Of a stretch of 34,017 bases of DNA, positions 1-7,460 are shown piece after piece; position 1 is the stretch's first letter, and every line of letters begins with the position of its first letter. The DNA is from Parcubacteria group bacterium GW2011_GWF1_45_5 (GTDB lineage Bacteria > Patescibacteriota > Minisyncoccia > UBA6257 > Brennerbacteraceae). Made by a program: the position numbers and the translations under genes. The DNA lies in NCBI GenBank assembly GCA_001001795.1, contig LCLB01000003.1:1-34017 (forward strand). The letters are read 5' to 3'. A model generated the notes under the pieces. It was not told the origin of the DNA, did no database searches, and saw only the letters and a program-made list of their open reading frames with translations.

Positions 1-327
1 TTCGGTTCGCATGGTATCCAGGCGCTTGAAGCATCATGGATGACCGGGAATCAAATCGAGGCGGTGAGACGTGTTTTGACACGTTACACGAAAAAAGGAG
101 GGCGTGTGTGGATTCGCATTTTTACCGATAAGCCGGTCACCAAGAAACCTCCCGAGGTGACCATGGGAGGGGGAAAGGGTGCCGTTGACCATTATGTGTT
201 TGCCGTAAAGCCGGGACGGATTCTTTTTGAAATGGGGGGGATCAGTGCCGCATCCGCCAAAGAGGCATTAACCGCTGCGGGATATAAACTTCCGATCAAG
301 AGCAGGGTTGTTACCAAAGAAGAATAA
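1..327 (+). CDS. rplP: 50S ribosomal protein L16 (uL16), 5' truncated by window edge
   Basis: Reading frame 1 is open from base 1 and encodes the last 108 residues of L16; the family is about 136-140 residues, so roughly 30 N-terminal residues lie outside the window. The first visible residues are FGSHGIQALEASWMTGNQIE, and later ones include GRVWIRIFTDKPVTKKPPEV and the GGGKGAVDHYVFAVKPG segment, all typical of L16. The protein binds 23S rRNA near the A site and helps organise the peptidyl-transferase region. It is followed 15 bp downstream by rpmC, the normal S10/spc operon order. An internal ATG at 40 is not the true start, since conserved family sequence continues upstream of it. Confidence 0.97.
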   Translation, partial: FGSHGIQALEASWMTGNQIEAVRRVLTRYTKKGGRVWIRIFTDKPVTKKPPEVTMGGGKGAVDHYVFAVKPGRILFEMGGISAASAKEALTAAGYKLPIKSRVVTKEE

Positions 328-342
328 GTTGTCAATTATTTT

Positions 343-552
343 ATGAAGATACGCGATATTAAACAGAAAACCGAAAAAGAGCTTAAGGATGCTCACGCTC
401 AACTGACGATAAAGCTGCGAAGCTTGCGTTTTGACCTAAAATTAGCTAAATTACAAAGTACTCATGTAATCCGGCAAACTAAACAGGATATTGCCCGGGT
501 TCTTACAGTATTACAAGAAAAACATGGATCAAGCGAAACTAAAACAGAATAA
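343..552 (+). CDS. rpmC: 50S ribosomal protein L29 (uL29)
   Basis: A 69-residue, lysine-rich, all-helical protein starting MKIRDIKQKTEKELKDAHAQ, with the L29 core LRSLRFDLKLAKLQSTHVIR. L29 binds 23S rRNA at the polypeptide exit-tunnel rim. The length is normal. It sits between rplP and rpsQ as expected. There is no Shine-Dalgarno sequence: the bases before ATG are AT-rich. Its 3' end overlaps the start of rpsQ by 29 bases, which suggests translational coupling. Confidence 0.95.
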   Translation: MKIRDIKQKTEKELKDAHAQLTIKLRSLRFDLKLAKLQSTHVIRQTKQDIARVLTVLQEKHGSSETKTE

Positions 553-787
553 AAAGAGGAGCCTCATAGGACAGGTGGTTTCGAACAAAATGGCGAAAAC
601 CGTTGTGGTTTCTATTGAGCGTGTTGTGATGCATCCCTTATACCGTAAGCGCAGGCACGTTAACAAGCGTCTAAAGGCGGATACGGGGTCAAAAACATAT
701 CAGGTTGGTGACCGCGTCAGTATCGAAGAATGCCGTCCCTTGTCCCACGACAAGAGATGGCGTGTAACCGGTAAAGCTAGGGCATAA
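524..787 (+). CDS. rpsQ: 30S ribosomal protein S17 (uS17)
   Basis: 87 residues from ATG at 524; the frame is open further upstream to a TTG at 491, but family members begin just before the motif RSLIGQVVSNKMAKTVVVSI, so 524 is preferred. The sequence continues with HPLYRKRRHVNKRLKADTG and VGDRVSIEECRPLSHDKRWR, a textbook S17 with its OB-fold and the RPLS-K signature. S17 is a primary 16S rRNA binder in 30S assembly. The chosen start lies inside the rpmC coding region (29-base overlap), which is tight even for this compact operon. Confidence 0.95.
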   Translation: MDQAKLKQNKKRSLIGQVVSNKMAKTVVVSIERVVMHPLYRKRRHVNKRLKADTGSKTYQVGDRVSIEECRPLSHDKRWRVTGKARA

Positions 788-793
788 AATATT

Positions 794-1162
794 ATGGTAC
801 AGTTGCGAAGCATGTTGAAAGTTGCCGATAACAGCGGCGCCCGTCTGGTGCAGTGTTTTCGCGTGTATGGAGGGTCTGCCAAGCGTTACGCCGAGATCGG
901 GGATATTATGATGGTTGCGGTAAAGGTGGCGGAACCACGGAAGGCGGTTAAAAAACATGACAAAGTAAAGGCGGTGCTTGTGCGACAGCGCAAGCCGTTG
1001 CGCAGGAGCGACGGTTCGTATATCAGGTTTGACGATAATGCGGTGGTGATACTTGATAAAGGTAAAGAACCTAAGGGCGGTAGAATCTTCGGGCCGATTG
1101 CGCGAGAGTTGAAAGAGCTCGGATACGATAAAATTATTTCTTTGTCCCCGGAAACATTATAA
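794..1162 (+). CDS. rplN: 50S ribosomal protein L14 (uL14)
   Basis: 122 residues, the standard L14 length. Recognisable blocks are [20 protein letters not shown] at the N terminus, the central [20 protein letters not shown], and [20 protein letters not shown] near the C terminus. L14 contributes to intersubunit bridges and is the binding site of the silencing factor RsfS. It starts 6 bp after rpsQ with no purine-rich ribosome binding site. Confidence 0.97.
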   Translation: MVQLRSMLKVADNSGARLVQCFRVYGGSAKRYAEIGDIMMVAVKVAEPRKAVKKHDKVKAVLVRQRKPLRRSDGSYIRFDDNAVVILDKGKEPKGGRIFGPIARELKELGYDKIISLSPETL

Positions 1163-1169
1163 ATACGCC

Positions 1170-1493
1170 ATGTCAGCAATTGTAAGAAAATTGAAGAAAG
1201 GGGATATGGTCCAGGTTTTGTCAGGAGTAGAGCGTGGTAAACAGGCAAAGGTCACCCATATTTATCCCGAATCCAGACGCGTTACGCTTGAAGGTCTTTT
1301 CGTTTCCCATAAGCATCGTAAGCCGAGAAAGTCAGGCGAGAAAGGTGAAATCGTCACTGTGGCCCGTTCCGTGTCAGTGAGTAAGCTTCAGGTGGTGTGT
1401 CCTCGATGCAAAAAGCCGGCTCGCATCGGTTTTGTTACGGAGGCAGGAAAGAAAAAACGCGTGTGCAAGAAATGTAACGCTCCATTCGTATAG
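1170..1493 (+). CDS. rplX: 50S ribosomal protein L24 (uL24) with zinc-ribbon tail
   Basis: 107 residues. The KOW domain is at the N terminus (KKGDMVQVLSGVERGKQAKV, residues 9-28), followed by the L24 core with VSHKHRKPRKSGEKGEIV. The C-terminal part carries two Cys-X2-Cys pairs (C77/C80 and C99/C102), a likely zinc ribbon found in many but not all bacterial L24 proteins. L24 starts 50S assembly by binding the 5' end of 23S rRNA. The gene lies 7 bp after rplN. Confidence 0.96.
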   Translation: MSAIVRKLKKGDMVQVLSGVERGKQAKVTHIYPESRRVTLEGLFVSHKHRKPRKSGEKGEIVTVARSVSVSKLQVVCPRCKKPARIGFVTEAGKKKRVCKKCNAPFV

Positions 1494-1513
1494 CTTCGGT
1501 TCTAATTTTTAAT

Positions 1514-2071
1514 ATGACGTCTCCAGAAAAAAAACAGAATAATATACAGGCATTATTGAAGAAAGAGCTGGGTATCGCCAATATCCACCAAGTTCCCTGT
1601 GTGGAAAAAGTCGTCGTCAACATGGGTATCGGGAAAACCCTTTCGGGAGCCGATAAGCAGCAACGTGAATCATTATTGGCAGAGGCGACAAAGTGCATCA
1701 CCTTAATAACCGGTCAGAAGCCCGAGACCCGATTGGCGAAACAGTCTATTGCGGGATTCAAACTTCGCGAAGGGGAAGTGGTCGGGTTGCGTGTTACTTT
1801 AAGAAAACAGCGGATGTACGATTTCATTGATCGGCTTGTGAAAATGATATTTCCCCGGGTGCGTGATTTTCGCGGTTTGCCGTTGACCATCGTTGACCCC
1901 AGGGGGATTTTGAATATCGGGATGAAAGAGCATGTGGTATTCCCCGAATTATCCCAAGAGGAGTTCCGGAAAATTTATGGTATTGAAATTACGGTAGTAC
2001 CAAGCACCCGAAAACGCGATCACGCGATCGCCCTTTACCGGGCACATGGATTTCCCCTCCGGCACGAATAA
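1514..2071 (+). CDS. rplE: 50S ribosomal protein L5 (uL5)
   Basis: 185 residues, close to the usual 179. Conserved blocks include NIHQVPCVEKVVVNMGIGKT, then GQKPETRLAKQSIAGFKLRE, and FPRVRDFRGLPLTIVDPRGI. L5 binds 5S rRNA and contacts S13 and the P-site tRNA in the central protuberance. It begins after a 20-bp gap with no Shine-Dalgarno sequence and is followed by the zinc-type S14 gene, the normal spc order. Confidence 0.97.
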   Translation: MTSPEKKQNNIQALLKKELGIANIHQVPCVEKVVVNMGIGKTLSGADKQQRESLLAEATKCITLITGQKPETRLAKQSIAGFKLREGEVVGLRVTLRKQRMYDFIDRLVKMIFPRVRDFRGLPLTIVDPRGILNIGMKEHVVFPELSQEEFRKIYGIEITVVPSTRKRDHAIALYRAHGFPLRHE

Positions 2072-2089
2072 ACAAGAAATAAAAGAAAT

Positions 2090-2275
2090 ATGGCCAAAAA
2101 ATCAGTTATTGCGCGAGCACAAAAAAAACCAAAATACAGCACCCGTTTGGTACGGCGATGTTTTCGTTGCGGCAGACGGCGTGGATACGTGCGCGATTTC
2201 AACATATGCCGTATTTGTTTCAGGGAATTAGCGTCACAAGGGCTTATCCCCGGAGTGAAGAAATCAAGTTGGTAA
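2090..2275 (+). CDS. rpsZ: 30S ribosomal protein S14 type Z, zinc-binding (uS14)
   Basis: 61 residues with four zinc ligands C24, C27, C40 and C43 in the pattern CFRC ... CRIC. The C-terminal [16 protein letters not shown] is characteristic of short zinc-dependent S14, as opposed to the roughly 100-residue zinc-free form. S14 joins the 3' domain of 16S rRNA in the 30S head. A second frame at 2046-2231 overlaps it but shows no family similarity and is a shadow. Confidence 0.97.
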   Translation: MAKKSVIARAQKKPKYSTRLVRRCFRCGRRRGYVRDFNICRICFRELASQGLIPGVKKSSW

Positions 2276-2285
2276 TATACATGAT

Positions 2286-2672
2286 ATGAGCGATCCTATT
2301 GCACAAGCACTTACCGCAGTTTTGAATTCTCAGGCAGTTCGCAAGCCGACCGCCAAGGTTGTCTATTCGAAAATTAATTACGCAGTATGCAAAATCCTCG
2401 AGCAATATGGATTTGTCGACGGCGTTGAACGGGCAGGTAAAAAAGATAAAAAATATCTTGAAGTAACGTTGAAGTATGGAGCCGATCGGTTAGGGGTTAT
2501 TCATACGGTGCGACGTGTCTCCAAGCCCGGGAAACGAGTGTACGCTGGATACCGCGAACTGCATTGGCCTCAAGGAGTGCTGATTGTTGTTTCGACGCCG
2601 GATGGTATTATGGCGGCTCACGAAGCGAAAAAGAAAAAATTGGGAGGAGAATTGATTTGCTCTGTTTCATAA
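2286..2672 (+). CDS. rpsH: 30S ribosomal protein S8 (uS8)
   Basis: 128 residues. It begins MSDPIAQALTAVLNSQAVRK and ends with the S8 signature GIMAAHEAKKKKLGGELICS, close to the family pattern of a Gly-Ile-Met turn, a basic stretch and GGE-(I/L)-x-C. S8 is an early 16S binder in the central domain and, in E. coli, the translational repressor of the spc operon; whether it regulates here cannot be seen. Its stop is five bases before the rplF ATG. Confidence 0.96.
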   Translation: MSDPIAQALTAVLNSQAVRKPTAKVVYSKINYAVCKILEQYGFVDGVERAGKKDKKYLEVTLKYGADRLGVIHTVRRVSKPGKRVYAGYRELHWPQGVLIVVSTPDGIMAAHEAKKKKLGGELICSVS

Positions 2673-2677
2673 TCAAT

Positions 2678-3235
2678 ATGTCAAAGATAGGAAAAAAAAT
2701 ATTATCCCTTCCACCGAAAACCGAACTCATTTGCGCCGGTGACGAAGTGACGGCACGCGGGCCACACGGCGAAATTGTCACGAAACTAGCTTTGCACGGT
2801 TTTTCGGTTATTCAAGACAAGGACGCCAATACGGTTCAAATTGTGCCGCCCGAGCGACTCGATAAACGGTCCCGTTCCTTGTGGGGAACGAATACCGCGG
2901 TGATCGCGAATATGATTCAGGGAGTGAATAAGCCATTTGAAAAAGTTCTTGAATTCGAGGGGATTGGATATAAGGCCGAGATCCAGGGGGCGGAGTTGGT
3001 TATGGTACTTGGGTTTTCTCACCCGGTACGTGTAAAGATTCCCGAGGGGTTAACCGCGAAAGTAGAGAAAAATCAAATCGCTATTTTTGGGATAAGAAAA
3101 GAGCAGGTGGGTAGTTTTGCGGCCTCTATCAGGAAGATTCGGAAGGTTGAACCGTATAAGGGAACCGGAATCCGCTATAAAGGAGAAATAATCAAAAAGA
3201 AGGCGGGTAAGAAGCTCGCCGGAGCGACTGCGTAA
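2678..3235 (+). CDS. rplF: 50S ribosomal protein L6 (uL6)
   Basis: 185 residues from ATG at 2678 (MSKIGKKILSLPPKTELICA). The open frame extends 38 codons upstream into rpsH, but that part has no L6 character, so 2678 is chosen. Both L6 repeats are visible, including NMIQGVNKPFEKVLEFEGIG in the centre and the C-terminal RKVEPYKGTGIRYKGEIIKK, the L6 signature. L6 sits near the sarcin-ricin loop and the GTPase centre. Confidence 0.96.
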   Translation: MSKIGKKILSLPPKTELICAGDEVTARGPHGEIVTKLALHGFSVIQDKDANTVQIVPPERLDKRSRSLWGTNTAVIANMIQGVNKPFEKVLEFEGIGYKAEIQGAELVMVLGFSHPVRVKIPEGLTAKVEKNQIAIFGIRKEQVGSFAASIRKIRKVEPYKGTGIRYKGEIIKKKAGKKLAGATA

Positions 3236-3246
3236 TCATTATTACT

Positions 3247-3627
3247 ATGGCACAGGAGCGAATGAAACAAAAAACAAGCAGTCGGTCACGGCGTATCGTA
3301 CGCCATCACCGGGTGCGTCAGAAGATTTCGGGTACGGCGAATCGTCCTCGGCTCTGTGTTTTCAAGTCCAGGGCTCATTTTTGGGCACAAATCATCGACG
3401 ATGTTGCAGCCAAAACCATTGTCTCCGGCACCGATGTTTCAAAGGAAGTTCGCGAGATGTTGAAAGGAACAAAACAGGAAAGTGCGTACCTGTTGGGGAA
3501 ATATATCGGCGAACGGGCAAAATCAAAAGGAATTTCCAAGGTGGTATTTGATCGCGGCGGATTTGTTTATCAGGGTCGTATTCGTAAATTTGCGGAAGGC
3601 GCTCGCGAAGGAGGATTAATATTCTAA
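3247..3627 (+). CDS. rplR: 50S ribosomal protein L18 (uL18)
   Basis: 126 residues with a strongly basic N-terminal tail (RSRRIVRHHRVRQKISGT), the motif RPRLCVFKSRAHFWAQIIDD, and the C-terminal VVFDRGGFVYQGRIRKFAEG and AREGGLIF. L18 binds 5S rRNA with L5. Length and position between rplF and rpsE are normal. Confidence 0.96.
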   Translation: MAQERMKQKTSSRSRRIVRHHRVRQKISGTANRPRLCVFKSRAHFWAQIIDDVAAKTIVSGTDVSKEVREMLKGTKQESAYLLGKYIGERAKSKGISKVVFDRGGFVYQGRIRKFAEGAREGGLIF

Positions 3628-3636
3628 TTATCGAGT

Positions 3637-4131
3637 ATGGAACGAAGACAACGAGTGACGGTTTCACGGACGAAAGACGACCGGTTCGACCAGAAACTTC
3701 TTGAAACAAGGCGGGTTACCCGTGTGGTCGCGGGCGGTAAGCGGATGAGTTTCCGTGTCGTCATGGTCATCGGCGATCACGCCGGAACCGTGGGTATCGG
3801 GGTGGCGAAAGGTAAAGATGTCCAGCAAGCTATCGCGAAGTCACTCTTTCAGGCGAGGAAACATATGATCAAGGTTCCGTTGGTGGGCGACACCATCCCT
3901 CATGAGATCATAGCCAAGCATTCGAGCGCACAAATCATTCTAAAACCCGCGCGGAAAGGTCATGGGCTTATTGCCGGTGGTGCGGCCCGTATTGTTTTGT
4001 CGTTTGCGGGAGTTAAAGACGTAACCGCGAAACTACTCGGGAGAACCCCTAATAAACTTACTAATGCTATGGCAACCATGAAGGCTTTGGAGAAGTTGCG
4101 TGCGCTTAAAGAATCCACACCTAAAGTATAA
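3637..4131 (+). CDS. rpsE: 30S ribosomal protein S5 (uS5)
   Basis: 164 residues. The double-stranded RNA-binding S5 domain shows ETRRVTRVVAGGKRMSFRVV and GTVGIGVAKGKDVQQAIAKS; the C-terminal domain contains GLIAGGAARIVLSFAGVKDV and GRTPNKLTNAMATMKALEKL. S5 acts in decoding accuracy and mRNA unwinding at the entry channel. In most bacteria rpmD (uL30) follows; here rplO begins only 6 bp downstream, so uL30 is absent. Confidence 0.97.
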   Translation: MERRQRVTVSRTKDDRFDQKLLETRRVTRVVAGGKRMSFRVVMVIGDHAGTVGIGVAKGKDVQQAIAKSLFQARKHMIKVPLVGDTIPHEIIAKHSSAQIILKPARKGHGLIAGGAARIVLSFAGVKDVTAKLLGRTPNKLTNAMATMKALEKLRALKESTPKV

Positions 4132-4137
4132 AACATC

Positions 4138-4581
4138 ATGACACTCATGCATGAAATAGAGACGACCCATCCGAACAGGAAAAAACGGCGTATCGGCCGT
4201 GGTGGAAAGCGTGGTACTTACTCCGGTCGGGGGCAAAAGGGTCAGCGCGCGCGCGCCGGCCGAAATATCAAATCCCAAGAGAGAGAGGCTCTTTTAAGGA
4301 TACCGCAGAAAAGAGGAACGGGGTTTGACCGTCGTTCCAAAAACCGCGGGCGTAATCTTGTCGTCATAAATATCGCGGTCATTAATCGTGCCTATACCGA
4401 AGGGGAAATAGTGTCCCCCAAGACATTGATGGCAAAGAAAGTCATTACCCGTCGCTTTTCACGTATGCCGTTGATCAAAATCTTGAGCCAAGGAGAGGTT
4501 ACCAAGCGCCTTATTTTAAAAGGGTGTGATGTCTCGAAATCCGTCCGGGAGAAGATTGAGCGGGCAGGCGGTACGTGTTAA
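4138..4581 (+). CDS. rplO: 50S ribosomal protein L15 (uL15)
   Basis: 147 residues. The N-terminal basic, glycine-rich tail (RGGKRGTYSGRGQKGQRARA) and central FDRRSKNRGRNLVVINIAVI are typical of L15, as is the C-terminal half with VITRRFSRMPLIKILSQGEV. A second in-frame ATG at 4147 is an alternative start that would shorten the protein by three residues. L15 is a late 50S assembly protein. It lies directly between rpsE and secY. Confidence 0.94.
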   Translation: MTLMHEIETTHPNRKKRRIGRGGKRGTYSGRGQKGQRARAGRNIKSQEREALLRIPQKRGTGFDRRSKNRGRNLVVINIAVINRAYTEGEIVSPKTLMAKKVITRRFSRMPLIKILSQGEVTKRLILKGCDVSKSVREKIERAGGTC

Positions 4582-4598
4582 TCTAACATAAGAATAAT

Positions 4599-5876
4599 AT
4601 GGCTGGTTTTGGTGTCATCAGAACATTGGTGCGAGATAGGGATTTGCGAAAAAAGGTTCTTATAACCATAGGACTCCTTTTAGTATTTCGTTTATTCGCG
4701 TCATTACCGATTCCCGGGGCAAATCAGGAGCAGTTGCGTTTGTTTTTCGAACAAAATCAATACTTAGGACTGGTGAACATATTTTCCGGAGGTGCATTGG
4801 CTAATTTTTCTCTTGCCATGTTGGGCGTGGGGCCCTACATTAATGCCACGATTATCCTTCAGTTGTTAACCATGATTTTCCCGTCGTTCAAGCAGTTGTA
4901 TTACGAGGAAGGAGAGGCTGGTCGCGCGAAATTCAATCAATACGCCCGTTATCTTACCGTGGCTCTGGGGTTGCTCCAAGCGTTCGGACTTCTGAATCTT
5001 TTGCGCGCCAACGGTATTATCGGAGCCCTTGGCCCATTGGATACGATTCGGCACATTACTTTGGTTACCGCCGGATCCATGTTTTTGATGTGGATAGGAG
5101 AACTTATCAGTGAACAAAAAATCGGTAACGGTATCTCACTTCTTATTTTTGCCGGTATTGTCACCGAGATTCCTTTAGCGCTTCGTAACAATATTGCAAC
5201 ATTCGATCCTTCAAAAATTCCCATGTATCTGGTATTTTTGGGGATTGCTCTGATTACCTTGGCGGGAGTTGTTGTCATTAACGAATCGGAACGCCGCATC
5301 CCCGTTAATTACGCCAAACGTGTTCGCGGTATGAAGGTGTATGGTGGAGCGAGCAGCTATCTGCCGCTCAAGGTTAACCAGGCAGGTGTTATCCCGATTA
5401 TTTTTGCGCTTTCATTGCTCATGCTTCCGAGTATGATAGGGCAGATTTTCGGCGCCTCGAAAAACCCGGCTCTTCTCAATATTGCCATTCAAATTCAAAA
5501 TATCACCAACAACCAGTTGGTATACGGGCTTTCATACTTCGTGCTGGTGTTCGCTTTTACCTATTTTTATACAGTGATTACATTCGAGCCCCATGAGTTG
5601 GCCAATAACCTTCAGAAACAAGGAGGATTTATTCCTGGTATTAGGCCCGGGGATACAACCGCGCAGTTTTTGAGTAAAACACTGTATCGCATTACTTTTC
5701 TTGGAGCCCTGTTCTTGGCCGCAATTGCGGTGCTTCCATTGGCGGTTCAAGGTATTACTGGGGTTACCAGCTTGAGTCTTGGCGGCACCTCGCTTTTGAT
5801 CGTTGTTTCGGTAGCCCTTGAAACAATCCGTCAATTAAGAGCTCAGCTGGTCATGCGCGAATACGACACATTCTGA
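4599..5876 (+). CDS. secY: Protein translocase subunit SecY
   Basis: 425 residues, normal for SecY, with ten predicted transmembrane helices. Landmarks are the first helix region LITIGLLLVFRLFASLPIPG, the plug/TM2 segment NIFSGGALANFSLAMLGVGP and YINATIILQLLTMIFPSFKQ, the cytosolic loop RRIPVNYAKRVRGMKVYGGA (TM6-7 loop), and the C-terminal FIPGIRPGDTTAQFLSKTLY loop, which meets SecA and the ribosome. It forms the membrane channel for Sec-dependent export with SecE/SecG. It ends the ribosomal operon here; adk and map, its usual next neighbours, come 2.3 kb later. Confidence 0.98.
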   Translation: MAGFGVIRTLVRDRDLRKKVLITIGLLLVFRLFASLPIPGANQEQLRLFFEQNQYLGLVNIFSGGALANFSLAMLGVGPYINATIILQLLTMIFPSFKQLYYEEGEAGRAKFNQYARYLTVALGLLQAFGLLNLLRANGIIGALGPLDTIRHITLVTAGSMFLMWIGELISEQKIGNGISLLIFAGIVTEIPLALRNNIATFDPSKIPMYLVFLGIALITLAGVVVINESERRIPVNYAKRVRGMKVYGGASSYLPLKVNQAGVIPIIFALSLLMLPSMIGQIFGASKNPALLNIAIQIQNITNNQLVYGLSYFVLVFAFTYFYTVITFEPHELANNLQKQGGFIPGIRPGDTTAQFLSKTLYRITFLGALFLAAIAVLPLAVQGITGVTSLSLGGTSLLIVVSVALETIRQLRAQLVMREYDTF

Positions 5877-5886
5877 TTCGCTTTAT

Positions 5887-5915
5887 TTGACATTAGGTTG
5901 AGAGGTTTTTATACT
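5887..5915 (+). promoter_or_regulatory. Sigma70-type promoter of the slipin gene
   Basis: TTGACA at 5887-5892 (perfect -35) and TATACT at 5910-5915 are separated by exactly 17 bp, with transcription expected to start about 5922 and a leader of about 30 bases before the ATG at 5952. A separate TATAAT at 5921-5926 lies too far from this -35 to pair with it. The leader has no Shine-Dalgarno sequence. Confidence 0.8.
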
Positions 5916-5951
5916 ATTACTATAATAGGTAATTAATTTTCATATTGTCAT

Positions 5952-6707
5952 ATGACATTAGTATGGATTATTCTTGGTGCCGTCGGGTTTATCGTGATTT
6001 CCGGTATCCGGGTGGTAGACCAGTACGAGCGGGGTATCGTTCTCACTTTGGGTAAGTTTTCGCGGATCACCAACCCCGGTCTTACTTGGATTTTTTCTCT
6101 TTTAGAGATCCAGCGGATGCTCAAAGTGGATATTCGTATCAAAACCGTTGACATCCCGCAGCAGGAAGTCATCACCAAAGATAACGTCACTGTCGGGATT
6201 AATGCCGTGGTGTATTTCAAAGTGATTGATCCTTCGAAAGCGATTCTTGAAGTCGAAAACTATGTCCGTGCAACCTCGAATTATGCGCAATCGGCGCTTC
6301 GTGATGTCGTGGGTGGATTCGAGCTTGACACTTTGCTTTCCGAGCGCGATAAGATAGCGCAAGAGATCCGCAACGCGGTTGATGTCGCTACCACTGGTTG
6401 GGGTATTGATGTTACCGACGTGAAAATGCAGGATATCGAACTTCCTGCGGACATGAAGCGCGCCATGGCAAAGCAAGCAGAGGCCGAGCGTGAACGCCGT
6501 GCCGTTATTATTACCGCGCAGGGTGAACTTTCCGCATCCGAAAACCTTAAGGCAGCTGCGATGAACTTAAGTTCCGTCCCCGGCGGTATGTCGTTGCGCA
6601 CCTTGAAGACGGTTGAGGCGGTTAATCCCGATCCTTCGAAAACAGTTTTGTTCGTATTACCGATTGAAATACTTGATTCTTTCAAGAAATTCACCGGAAA
6701 AGAATAA
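5952..6707 (+). CDS. SPFH/Band 7 (stomatin/slipin-like) membrane protein
   Basis: 251 residues. A single N-terminal transmembrane segment (about residues 3-19, VWIILGAVGFIVISGI) is followed by the SPFH domain: VVDQYERGIVLTLGKFSRIT, the slipin motif NPGLTWIFSLLEIQRMLKVD, IKTVDIPQQEVITKDNVTVG and NYAQSALRDVVGGFELDTLL. A helical stretch with AEAERERRAVIITAQGE comes near the C terminus. Such proteins form oligomeric membrane scaffolds, often paired with an NfeD protease partner; no NfeD gene is adjacent. The gene has its own strong promoter and terminator, so it is a separate transcription unit placed between secY and adk. The exact cellular role is unknown. Confidence 0.93.
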   Translation: MTLVWIILGAVGFIVISGIRVVDQYERGIVLTLGKFSRITNPGLTWIFSLLEIQRMLKVDIRIKTVDIPQQEVITKDNVTVGINAVVYFKVIDPSKAILEVENYVRATSNYAQSALRDVVGGFELDTLLSERDKIAQEIRNAVDVATTGWGIDVTDVKMQDIELPADMKRAMAKQAEAERERRAVIITAQGELSASENLKAAAMNLSSVPGGMSLRTLKTVEAVNPDPSKTVLFVLPIEILDSFKKFTGKE

Positions 6708-6726
6708 TTTTTCCCGAAGAAGTTGC

Positions 6727-6770
6727 ATAAACAAAACAACCCCGACGTACGTCGGGGTTGTTTTGTTTAT
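6727..6770. terminator. Bidirectional Rho-independent terminator, perfect 22-bp inverted repeat
   Basis: Left arm 6727-6748 and right arm 6749-6770 are exact reverse complements. The core is CCCCGACGT/ACGTCGGGG, with A-rich sequence on the left and T-rich on the right, so each strand reads a GC stem followed by a U-rich tract. It lies between the convergent slipin gene (plus) and the HPS-like gene (minus). The stop codon of the minus-strand gene (6767-6769) is inside the right arm. Confidence 0.93.
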
Positions 6771-7459
6771 TGGACGAGTTCCAGAAATTTCTGTGTCAGC
6801 TTGGGGATATTGCTGTCGCCTTGGTAAAATGCTTTCCATACCATGACAATGTCGGCATCGTTAAAGATTGCCGATTGGATTTCTTTAAATTCGTCTCCGC
6901 CACCGATATCGATAAAAACAGAGCTGTAATTTCCTTTGATTTGTTTAATTTGATAGAAAGGTATCTGTTTTTCCTTGTTGTTTTGTGTTTCATCCACCCC
7001 GCGATGGAGCATGACAATAGTGGGTTGAGTAGGGAGTTCGCGCAGAACCGTAAGCGGATCCTTGATATTCATCATATCTATCAAGGAATCCATACGGTAC
7101 TGTGCAGAGAGTGAGATAAAGGCATTGAGCGTCGCTGTCGGTGCGGTTCCTACCGCGGTTACCGCATCCGCACCTGCGGCCTGGGCGAGATTAATCTCTT
7201 TTTCCGAAAGATCGGCGCATTTGATATCCGCTATGACATACAGATCCGGACGCCGGATTTTAAGCGCGCGCACCGCATCGATACCGAATTGTTTAATGAG
7301 GGGAGTTCCCGCTTCGAGCAGGATCCGATCCGAAGGCGGGATTTGGCCTGTGATGCGCAAAGCCTCATCCATCGTGTTATTCAGGGCGATGTGCAGATAC
7401 CGGGTGTGTGCCCTGAGTTTTTCCGAAAATGCCTCGAATGTTTTATGGTATTGCGCCAT
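6767..7459 (-). CDS. 3-hexulose-6-phosphate synthase-like protein (OMP decarboxylase superfamily), copy 1
   Basis: 230 residues forming a TIM-barrel of the OMPDC suprafamily. Visible motifs are RILLEAGTPLIKQFGIDAVR (about residues 45-64, like the E-x-GTPLI of HPS), the active-site D-x-K-x-x-D as ADIKCAD (D78, K80, D83), AGADAVTAVGTAPTATLNAF, and VMLHRGVDETQ (H152). These fit 3-hexulose-6-phosphate synthase or 3-keto-L-gulonate-6-phosphate decarboxylase better than true OMP decarboxylase. HPS condenses formaldehyde with ribulose-5-phosphate, or runs backwards to make pentose phosphate. The second copy lies just upstream with one base between them; no hexulose-phosphate isomerase is adjacent. 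The substrate is not provable from sequence. Confidence 0.75.
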   Translation of the reverse strand: MAQYHKTFEAFSEKLRAHTRYLHIALNNTMDEALRITGQIPPSDRILLEAGTPLIKQFGIDAVRALKIRRPDLYVIADIKCADLSEKEINLAQAAGADAVTAVGTAPTATLNAFISLSAQYRMDSLIDMMNIKDPLTVLRELPTQPTIVMLHRGVDETQNNKEKQIPFYQIKQIKGNYSSVFIDIGGGDEFKEIQSAIFNDADIVMVWKAFYQGDSNIPKLTQKFLELVQ

Positions 7460-7460
7460 A

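Noticed and set aside
5921-5926. TATAAT as the -10 of the slipin promoter
   Set aside because: It lies 28 bp from TTGACA; TATACT at 5910 has the ideal 17-bp spacing.
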